A DNA stretch of 5,990 nucleotides. Origin: Acidobacteriota bacterium. GTDB lineage: Bacteria > Acidobacteriota > Polarisedimenticolia > Gp22-AA2. Numbering within the stretch: position 1 is the first letter of the stretch; the number at the start of each line of letters is the position of its first letter. The stretch is taken from NCBI GenBank assembly GCA_016177515.1, contig JACOUZ010000309.1, positions 1-5,990 on the forward strand. The letters are read 5' to 3'. The translations under genes were made by a program, and so were the position numbers. Below are positions 1 to 5,621 of this stretch, in pieces. The notes below the pieces were generated by a model that did not search any database, was not told where the DNA came from, and saw only the letters and a program-made list of their open reading frames with translations.

Positions 1-554
1 CGCTCCTCGACCTCGGCGACCTGTCGCGCGTCTGGGTGGTGGCTTCGGTCTACGAGTACGAGCTTCCCTACGTGCGCGCGGGACAACCCGCAACGATGAC
101 GCTCTCCTACCTTTCCGGCCGGGTTTTCCGGGGGCGCGTCGGGCTCGTCTCACCCGTTCTGGACGCGGCGACCCGCACCGTCCAGGTGCGTCTCGAGTTC
201 CCCAACCCGGATCTCACGCTCAAGCCCGAGATGTACGCCGACGTCGAGCTCGTGGGCGACCTCGGCGAGCGGCTCGCGGTCCCCGAGAGCGCCGTGCTCG
301 CGACCGGCACCCGCGACATCGTCTTCGTCGCGAAAGGCGAGGGCACGTTCGAGCCGCGCGAGGTGCGCCTCGGCCTCAGGACGTCCGACGCGGTCGAGGT
401 CCTGGAAGGGCTGGCGGAGGGAGACACGGTCGTGACGTCCGGCAATTTTCTGATCGACTCCGAGTCGCGCCTCAAGTCGGCCCTGCAGTCGGCGGGCTTC
501 CCGAAGCCCGCGCAACCGGCAGCGACACCGGAGGGGGCCAGGAGGGAACGCTGA
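1..554 (+). CDS. cusB: CusB-like periplasmic adaptor subunit of a Cu/Ag RND efflux pump (5' partial)
   Basis: Periplasmic membrane-fusion protein that links an RND pump to an outer-membrane channel. The gene enters from the left edge. The reading frame is open from base 3 and reads LLDLGDLSRVWVVASVYEYE before the GTG at 36, so that GTG is internal and the true start lies upstream. The visible part, about 183 residues, covers the end of the lipoyl/barrel region (DLSRVWVVASVYEYELPYV is typical of CusB), the beta-barrel and membrane-proximal domains (ATRTVQVRLEF, KPEMYADVEL, VPESAVLATG) and the CusB-style end SGNFLIDSESRLKSAL. The N-terminal methionines that bind metal in E. coli CusB would be outside the window. 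No extra C-terminal metal-binding domain is fused; the last 20 or so residues are a Pro/Ala/Arg-rich tail. The stop overlaps the cusA start, placing both in one operon. Family assignment is firm; metal specificity is inferred mainly from CusA. Confidence 0.93.
   Translation, partial: LLDLGDLSRVWVVASVYEYELPYVRAGQPATMTLSYLSGRVFRGRVGLVSPVLDAATRTVQVRLEFPNPDLTLKPEMYADVELVGDLGERLAVPESAVLATGTRDIVFVAKGEGTFEPREVRLGLRTSDAVEVLEGLAEGDTVVTSGNFLIDSESRLKSALQSAGFPKPAQPAATPEGARRER
541..546 (+). promoter_or_regulatory. Shine-Dalgarno AGGAGG of cusA inside the 3' end of cusB
   Basis: AGGAGG lies 7 bases before the ATG at 554. It is read in the cusB frame as two AGG arginine codons, which are normally rare in high-GC genomes. 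The cusB stop and cusA start share one base (TGATG, 552-556), so translation of the pump is probably coupled to that of the adaptor. Confidence 0.85.
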
Positions 555-3500
555 TGATCGGACGGATCATCGAGTTCTCGGCGCACAACAAGTTCATCGT
601 CCTGATCCTGGCGGCGGTGGCCGTGGGCATGGCCGTGTACGCCATGCAGAACGTCCCGCTCGACGCCATCCCGGACCTGTCGGACACGCAGGTCATCGTC
701 TACTCGCGCTGGGACAGGAGCCCGGACATCATGGAGGACCAGGTCACCTACCCGATCATCACGGCGCTTCTGGGCGCCCCTGGGGTCAAGGCGATTCGCG
801 GCTTTTCCGATTTCGGGTTTTCGTACGTCTACATCATCTTCCAGGACGGCACGGACATCTACTGGGCGCGCAGCCGGACCCTCGAGTACCTGAGCAAAAT
901 CCTCCCCCGCCTGCCCGATGGCGTGCGCACCGAGCTGGGGCCCGACGCCACCGGCGTCGGCTGGGTCTATCAGTATGCCCTCCTCGATCGCTCGGGCCGG
1001 AATGATCTGGCGCAGCTCCGTTCGTTCCAGGACTGGTACCTGCGCTACTGGCTGCAGAGCGTGCCGGGGGTGGCCGAGGTCGTCTCGATCGGCGGCTTCC
1101 AGAAGCAGTACCAGGTGAGCGTCGACCCGAACGCGATGGTGGCTCTCAAGATCCCGCTGCAGCGGGTGACCGAGGCGATCCGGCAGGGGAACAACGACGT
1201 CGGCGGGCGCCTGGTGGAGTTCTCGGGGGCCGAGTACATGGTGCGGGGGCGCGGCTACGCCCGGTCGATCGCCGACATCGAGAACATCGTGGTGGGCGAC
1301 AACGGCCGGGGAACGCCGGTCCTGGTGCGCGACGTGGCCCGGGTGGCGCTCGGCCCCGACATCCGGCGCGGCGTGGTGGATCTCGACGGCCAGGGGGACA
1401 CGGTCGGCGGCATCATCGTGATGCGCTCGGGGGAGAATGCCCTGAACGTCATCCGCCGCGTCAAGGAAAAGATCGACAGCGTCCGGCCGTCCCTGCCGGA
1501 CGGGGTCGAGATGGTCGTGACCTACGACCGCTCCGACCTCATCCAGAAGTCGATCGACAATCTCAAGGAAGAGCTCGTGCTCGAGATGATCATCGTCAGC
1601 CTGGTCATCCTGCTCTTTCTCTGGCACATCCCCTCGGCCCTCGTGCCGATCGTCACCATCCCGGTGTCGGTCGTGCTGGCGTTCATCCCGATGTACTTCA
1701 TGGGCATCACCTCGAACATCATGTCGCTGGCCGGGATCGCCATCTCGATCGGCGTCCTGGTCGACGGCGCGATCGTCGAGGTGGAGAACGCCTACAAAAA
1801 GCTGCAGCTCTGGGACGCGGGAGGGCGCGTCGGAGACTATCACGAGGTCCGGCTGAACGCCCTCAAGGAAGTCGGTCCGGCGGTCTTCTTCTCCCTTCTG
1901 GTCATCGCCGTGGCCTTCATGCCGATCTTCACGCTGGTCGACCAGGAGGGGCGGCTGTTCAAGCCCCTGGCCTACACCAAGAACCTCGCCATGGCGATCG
2001 CCGCGCTCCTCGCCCTGACGCTCGATCCGGCCATGCGGATGCTGTTCACCCGCATGGACCCTTTCAAGTTCCGCCCGCGCTTCCTGTCCCGGCTGGCCAG
2101 CCATGTGGCGGTCGGCACGTACCATCCCGAGGAGGGCCACCCGATCAGCCGGATCCTGTTCCGGATCTACGAGCCGGCCTGCCGGCTGGTCCTGGATTAT
2201 CCGAAGCTCACCCTCGCCGCGGCCCTCGCCCTGTTCCTGTCCACCATCCCGATCTTCATGCAGCTCGGGGACGAGTTCATGCCGCCCCTGGACGAAGGGT
2301 CGCTCCTGTACATGCCGACGACGATGCCGGGACTGTCGGTGACGGGGGCGGAGGACCTCATGGAGACGATGGACCGGATCATCGCCGGGGTCCCGGAGGT
2401 TGAGCGGGTCTTCGGCAAGGCGGGCCGCGCGGACACCTCCACGGACCCCGCGCCCCTGTCGATGTTCGAGACGACCATCCTCCTGAAGCCCCACGACCAG
2501 TGGCGGCGGGTGCCGCGGTTCTATTCCAGGTGGCCGGAATTCCTGCAGGCCCCCCTGCGCCACATCTGGTGGGACCGGATCACCCGGGAGGACCTCGTCA
2601 CCGAGCTGGATCAGAGGCTCCGATTCCCCGGCGTTTCCAACGCCTGGACGATGCCGATCAAGAACCGGACCGACATGCTGACGACCGGGATCCGCACTCC
2701 CGTCGGCATCAAGATATTCGGTCCGGATCTGGCCGTCATCGAGCGCCTGGGCGGCCAGGTGGAGGCGGCCGTCCGGGACGTCGGCGGGACGCGCAGCATC
2801 TACGCCGAGCGGACGGCGGGGGGGTACTTTCTCGACTTCGATCTGAAACGCGAGGCGCTGGCGCGCTACGGCCTGTCGATCCAGGAGGCCCAGATGGTCA
2901 TCCAGTCGGCCATCGGCGGCGAGACGATCAGCACGACGGTCGAGGGGCCCGCACGCTACACCATCAACGTCCGCTACGCCCGCGAGATGCGGGACAGCCT
3001 CGAGCGGCTCCAGCGGGTGCTGGTCCCGACGATGTCGGGCGCGCAGCTCCCGCTGGCCCAGATCGCCGACATCCGGCTGACGACCGGCCCCGCCATGATC
3101 CGCAACGAGAACGGCATGAAGACAGGATACGTCTACGTCGACATCGCGGGGCGCGACATCGGAGGATATGTCGAGGCGGCAAGGCGCGCCGTCGCGGCGC
3201 AGGTCCAGGTCCCGACCGGGTACTCCGTGGTGTGGAGCGGCCAGTACGAGAACATGATCCGCGTCCGGGAGCGCCTGCGCATCGTCGTGCCGATCACGCT
3301 GTTCCTGATCGTCGTCCTGCTTTACATGAACACCAGGTCGGCGGTGAAAACCGCCATCGTCATGCTGGCGGTTCCCTTCTCTCTCATCGGGGCGGTCTGG
3401 TTTCTGTACGTGCTCGGATACAACGTGTCGATCGCCGTCTGGGTCGGGATGATCGCACTGATGGGGCTCGACGCCGAGACCGGTGTCTTCATGCTGCTCT

Positions 3501-3820
3501 TCCTCGACCTGTCCTACAACGACGCCGTGCGCTCGGGCAGGATGAAGACCCGCGAGGACCTGCGCGAGGCGATCATCCACGGCGCCGTGAAGCGCATCCG
3601 CCCGAAAATGATGACGGTCGCGGCCGCCTTCATGGGGCTCATGCCGATCATGTGGTCGCTCGGGACCGGCTCCGACATGATGAAGCGCGTGGTGGCGCCG
3701 ATGGTGGGCGGCCTGGCCACCAGTTTCATCCTGGAGCTTCTGGTCTACCCTCCGATCTACGAGATGTGGAAATGGTGGTTCGAGATGCGGCGCGGCACCG
3801 TGACGCCCCGCGTCACCTGA
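554..3820 (+). CDS. cusA: CusA-like Cu(I)/Ag(I) RND efflux permease
   Basis: Inner-membrane, proton-driven pump of the heavy-metal RND family that exports Cu(I)/Ag(I) through a CusCBA-type complex. The protein has 1088 residues, slightly longer than E. coli CusA. TM1 is about 12-31, followed by a periplasmic loop to about 340, TM2-TM6, TM7 about 552-573, a second periplasmic loop about 574-909, then TM8-TM12 from 910 (TM boundaries estimated by eye). The N-terminal signature DAIPDLSDTQVI is present. Aligned from memory with E. coli CusA, the metal-binding Met573/623/672 correspond to M587 (LLYMPTTMPG), M637 (APLSMFETTI) and M708 (IKNRTDMLTTG). Proton-relay residues correspond to D404 and E411 (VDGAIVEVEN), E975 (DAETGVF) and K1018 (RPKMMTV). 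Compared with E. coli, about 22 residues are inserted between M637 and M708. The ATG is fixed by AGGAGG and the TGATG overlap with cusB. No frameshift is seen. The Met triad argues against the Zn/Co/Cd-type CzcA. Confidence 0.95.
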   Translation: MIGRIIEFSAHNKFIVLILAAVAVGMAVYAMQNVPLDAIPDLSDTQVIVYSRWDRSPDIMEDQVTYPIITALLGAPGVKAIRGFSDFGFSYVYIIFQDGTDIYWARSRTLEYLSKILPRLPDGVRTELGPDATGVGWVYQYALLDRSGRNDLAQLRSFQDWYLRYWLQSVPGVAEVVSIGGFQKQYQVSVDPNAMVALKIPLQRVTEAIRQGNNDVGGRLVEFSGAEYMVRGRGYARSIADIENIVVGDNGRGTPVLVRDVARVALGPDIRRGVVDLDGQGDTVGGIIVMRSGENALNVIRRVKEKIDSVRPSLPDGVEMVVTYDRSDLIQKSIDNLKEELVLEMIIVSLVILLFLWHIPSALVPIVTIPVSVVLAFIPMYFMGITSNIMSLAGIAISIGVLVDGAIVEVENAYKKLQLWDAGGRVGDYHEVRLNALKEVGPAVFFSLLVIAVAFMPIFTLVDQEGRLFKPLAYTKNLAMAIAALLALTLDPAMRMLFTRMDPFKFRPRFLSRLASHVAVGTYHPEEGHPISRILFRIYEPACRLVLDYPKLTLAAALALFLSTIPIFMQLGDEFMPPLDEGSLLYMPTTMPGLSVTGAEDLMETMDRIIAGVPEVERVFGKAGRADTSTDPAPLSMFETTILLKPHDQWRRVPRFYSRWPEFLQAPLRHIWWDRITREDLVTELDQRLRFPGVSNAWTMPIKNRTDMLTTGIRTPVGIKIFGPDLAVIERLGGQVEAAVRDVGGTRSIYAERTAGGYFLDFDLKREALARYGLSIQEAQMVIQSAIGGETISTTVEGPARYTINVRYAREMRDSLERLQRVLVPTMSGAQLPLAQIADIRLTTGPAMIRNENGMKTGYVYVDIAGRDIGGYVEAARRAVAAQVQVPTGYSVVWSGQYENMIRVRERLRIVVPITLFLIVVLLYMNTRSAVKTAIVMLAVPFSLIGAVWFLYVLGYNVSIAVWVGMIALMGLDAETGVFMLLFLDLSYNDAVRSGRMKTREDLREAIIHGAVKRIRPKMMTVAAAFMGLMPIMWSLGTGSDMMKRVVAPMVGGLATSFILELLVYPPIYEMWKWWFEMRRGTVTPRVT

Positions 3821-3844
3821 ATCGTCCTGGGAGGGGGCTATAAT
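3817..3844 (+). promoter_or_regulatory. Possible sigma-70-type promoter for the NosL-like lipoprotein gene
   Basis: A perfect TATAAT lies at 3839-3844 in an otherwise GC-rich spacer just after the cusA stop. A poor -35 match, CTGAAT at 3817-3822, sits 16 bases upstream and overlaps the cusA stop codon. Transcription would start near 3851, exactly where the inverted repeat begins. The weak -35 is what an activator-dependent promoter would look like, but no activator site was identified. One hexamer can occur by chance, so this is moderate evidence. Confidence 0.4.
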
Positions 3845-3851
3845 CGTGCAG

Positions 3852-3879
3852 GGGCGATCGGGCCCCCGTCCGATCGCCC
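3852..3879. repeat. Perfect 10-bp inverted repeat (operator or 5'-UTR hairpin)
   Basis: The arms are GGGCGATCGG (3852-3861) and CCGATCGCCC (3870-3879), separated by the 8-base loop GCCCCCGT. Each arm holds the palindrome CGATCG, with 16 bp between centres. The repeat begins where transcription from the TATAAT would start and ends one base before the GGAG ribosome-binding site. It could be a protein operator, an mRNA hairpin affecting stability or translation, or a weak end-of-operon hairpin for cusA. No T-run follows either arm, so it is not a classical intrinsic terminator. Confidence 0.6.
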
Positions 3880-3883
3880 GGAG
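3880..3883 (+). promoter_or_regulatory. Ribosome-binding site GGAG selecting the GTG start at 3892
   Basis: GGAG is 8 bases before the GTG at 3892, and supports that codon as the start of the lipoprotein. It directly abuts the 3' arm of the inverted repeat, so folding of the hairpin could influence ribosome access. Confidence 0.6.
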
Positions 3884-3891
3884 ACCCCAAG

Positions 3892-4380
3892 GTGAGTTTC
3901 CGCGCCCTGTTTCTCGCCGCCCTCGTCCTGGGTCTTCCGGGTTGCGTCCGTCACCCCGAATCCTGCTGGGTGTGCCAGCGCGAAGTCCACGCGTCGGTCC
4001 GCACCAATCTCATTCTGGCAAGCGGCAAGAGGGTCGTCGCCTGCTGCCCGCGCTGCGCCCTGCACTACCAGGAAGAGCCCGGCAAAGCCATCCGGGAGAT
4101 CCGGGTCACCGATCATGCGGGGGGCGGCAGCCTCCCGCTCGGCGCCGCGTTTCTCATCGAGGGGAGCGACGAGACTCCCTGCATGCGCCACCATCCCGTC
4201 GCCGACGAGAGCCACACGCCCATGCAGGTCTGCTACGACCGCTGCATGCCGAGCCTGATCGCCTTCAAGGAGGAGGCGGCCGCGCGCGCCTTCGCCGCCG
4301 ACCACGGCGGCACGATTCATCGTCCGGGAACCGTCGCCCCGCCCCGATCGGCCTCCCCCAGACCCGGCGCGAATGGATGA
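3892..4380 (+). CDS. Cys-rich NosL/YHS-like lipoprotein, putative copper-binding
   Basis: Predicted lipoprotein of 162 residues, started by GTG after GGAG. Residues 1-17 form a short signal peptide (one Arg, hydrophobic core) with lipobox LPGC, so the mature protein would begin at lipidated C18. Residues 25-64 resemble a YHS/TRASH metal-binding fold: C25-x2-C28, a G-K-R turn, then C51-C52-x2-C55 followed by an aromatic and a proline. Residues 80-143 resemble the NosL family, with a variable core (PCMRHH, QVCYDRCM) and the typical end FKEEAAARAFAADHGGTIH. There are nine cysteines in all (18, 25, 28, 51, 52, 55, 97, 114, 118), plus Met and His near them. NosL proteins bind Cu(I) and help assemble nitrous oxide reductase, but no nos genes are here; beside cusBA, periplasmic copper binding or delivery is the more likely job (inference). 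The last 19 residues are Pro/Arg-rich and overlap the convergent barrel gene. Family placement is by motif only. Confidence 0.75.
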   Translation: MSFRALFLAALVLGLPGCVRHPESCWVCQREVHASVRTNLILASGKRVVACCPRCALHYQEEPGKAIREIRVTDHAGGGSLPLGAAFLIEGSDETPCMRHHPVADESHTPMQVCYDRCMPSLIAFKEEAAARAFAADHGGTIHRPGTVAPPRSASPRPGANG

Positions 4381-5585
4381 AGAGCGGCGTGGTGCATGTG
4401 CCCCGTCCCCTTCGAGCCGAACCTCAGCCTCAGGAAGACCTGCGCCGATGCGGGCCGCTCGCCGTACGCGGCCGCGAGCCTGTCGTCGAACCGATAAGCC
4501 GTCCATGCCGCGCCCAGACCGGTGGTGGCGGCCCGAAGCGGAGGCAGATCGCGCACGTAGCCGATCGTGAGGGCCCCGACCGCCACCCGCCGCGCCGGAA
4601 TGGTGCCGGGTCTCTGCTCCTTGTTGAGAAGCTCGTACAGGTCCCGATCCACGCGCTCGGCGCGTGCGTAGAGCGCATTCCCGCCGCCGAACGTCCAGGT
4701 CGCCTCGAGAGTGTTCCCCCGCTCCTGCGCTCCGTCTTCGCCGAGGTTCCTCCCGGCGACGAGCGCCGCCGCGACGAAGCCCCGGCCCGTCGGCCGCTCG
4801 TACTCGATGGAGGCCGTCTGACGCGTCTGATCCCCCTCCTCCACCGCCTCGGGGTCGTGAAGTCTGGCGGCTGAAACCTGGACCGCCAGGCCGGACGCGG
4901 GGCGGAAGGACAGCCGCCCCGAGTAACTGTCGAGGCCGCCCAGGTCGATGTCCCAGCGGTTCTCGTCCGGCTCGCGGCCGTGGAACGCAGACGCCTCCAG
5001 GCCCAGGCGCCCGAGGCTGCCCCCGGCGGTGAGGACGCTCGCCGCGATATGCGTCGAGTCCTGGTTGTGGTGCGCCAGGGGCGCCAGCGGGTTCTCCGAC
5101 GCCGAGAGGCGGTGCACGAAGGGGGTGGGCCCGACCGCGGGCGCTCCCCGCGGTGCGACGTAGAGCTGAACCCCCCGTCCGGGCGCGAAATCACGGCTGA
5201 AGCGCGCCGCCAGCTGGACGAACAGGTCGTGCGGATGCTGGCGGTCGATCAGCAGGGTGTCCCGATAGGTCTCGCCCCGCTGGAACAGGAGCGGCGATCC
5301 GGCCGGCGCGATGGTCATCGGCTCGGCGCTGAAGGTGCCCAGAAGCTCGAGCGTGCCGGGGCCCCACTTCTTCGACGAGACGATCATGAAATGGTTGACC
5401 GACTCGAAGTCCTGCTCTCCCGAGGCCCCTCCCTGCCGGTTCGAGGTCAGAAAGGCGTAGCCGTGGTAAACCGTGGTCCACGCCGCCCCGGCCGCGGGCG
5501 TGTCCGCCCCCGGGTGAGGAGGGGAAGGGCGATCCGCCGCGCCCGACGGCACGGCGGCCAGCGCCGCCACGACGAGAATGGACAC
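4317..5585 (-). CDS. Uncharacterised outer-membrane beta-barrel protein with HPHD motif
   Basis: Secreted protein of 422 residues from the GTG at 5585. A hydrophobic N-terminus (ILVVAALAAVPSGAA) acts as a signal peptide, followed by a Pro-rich linker to about 35. The rest shows alternating polar/hydrophobic beta strands with short turns, as in porin-like barrels (LDSYSGRLSF, LAVQVSAARLHD, ARAERVDRD), with a last strand VFLRLRF ending at F389. Histidine- and acid-rich motifs are DRQHPHDLF (H117, H119, D120), AHHNQDSTH (172-179) and HGREPDENRWDID (202-214). I recall similar unnamed proteins in Proteobacteria and Bacteroidota, sometimes beside metal-resistance genes, but know no established function. 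A 33-residue tail containing HMHH (396-399) follows F389 and overlaps the lipoprotein gene. This GTG start has no good ribosome-binding site and gives a signal peptide without positive charge; a CTG at 5597 may be the real start. The upstream gene ends 24 bases before that CTG, suggesting an operon. Confidence 0.8.
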   Translation of the reverse strand: MSILVVAALAAVPSGAADRPSPPHPGADTPAAGAAWTTVYHGYAFLTSNRQGGASGEQDFESVNHFMIVSSKKWGPGTLELLGTFSAEPMTIAPAGSPLLFQRGETYRDTLLIDRQHPHDLFVQLAARFSRDFAPGRGVQLYVAPRGAPAVGPTPFVHRLSASENPLAPLAHHNQDSTHIAASVLTAGGSLGRLGLEASAFHGREPDENRWDIDLGGLDSYSGRLSFRPASGLAVQVSAARLHDPEAVEEGDQTRQTASIEYERPTGRGFVAAALVAGRNLGEDGAQERGNTLEATWTFGGGNALYARAERVDRDLYELLNKEQRPGTIPARRVAVGALTIGYVRDLPPLRAATTGLGAAWTAYRFDDRLAAAYGERPASAQVFLRLRFGSKGTGHMHHAALHPFAPGLGEADRGGATVPGR

Positions 5586-5594
5586 CGGGAATCT

Positions 5595-5608
5595 CAGGGC
5601 CCGACCTC
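5595..5608 (-). promoter_or_regulatory. Alternative CTG start with GAGGT ribosome-binding site for the barrel gene
   Basis: Reading the minus strand, GAGGT (5608-5604) stands 6 bases before an in-frame CTG (5597-5595). Starting there adds four residues (start-Met, Arg, Phe, Pro) before the GTG-encoded position and gives the signal peptide the positive charge it otherwise lacks. The in-frame TGA of the upstream gene at 5624-5622 limits the choice to CTG 5597 or GTG 5585. Confidence 0.45.
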
Positions 5609-5621
5609 GCGCGTTCCGCTC

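Noticed and set aside
36..38. GTG at 36 as the start of the adaptor gene
   Set aside because: The same frame is open and conserved upstream to the window edge (LLDLGDLSRVW), so the codon is internal.
2818..2824. Run of seven G as a frameshift or sequencing error in cusA
   Set aside because: The reading frame and the CusA motifs on both sides (AERTAGGYFLDF) are intact.
107..3580. Very long open frame on the minus strand, antisense to cusB and cusA (1157 codons)
   Set aside because: It is the mirror of strong third-position GC bias in the real genes. Its protein is a low-complexity mix of Asp, His, Arg, Gln and Pro with no domain, membrane segment or family resemblance, while the opposite strand encodes clear CusB and CusA.
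2500..3843. 447-codon plus-strand open frame inside and past the 3' half of cusA
   Set aside because: Arg/Pro/His/Gly-rich shadow of cusA in another frame; no recognisable fold and fully covered by the conserved pump sequence.
3852..3885. Rho-independent terminator for cusBA
   Set aside because: The stem is perfect, but the bases after it are GGAGACCCC with no T-run, and on the other strand the stem is likewise not followed by a T-run.
3846..4874. 342-codon plus-strand open frame across the lipoprotein gene and into the barrel gene
   Set aside because: Arg/Pro/Ser-rich shadow frame with no motifs. The alternative frames carry a lipobox protein and a barrel protein with clear features.
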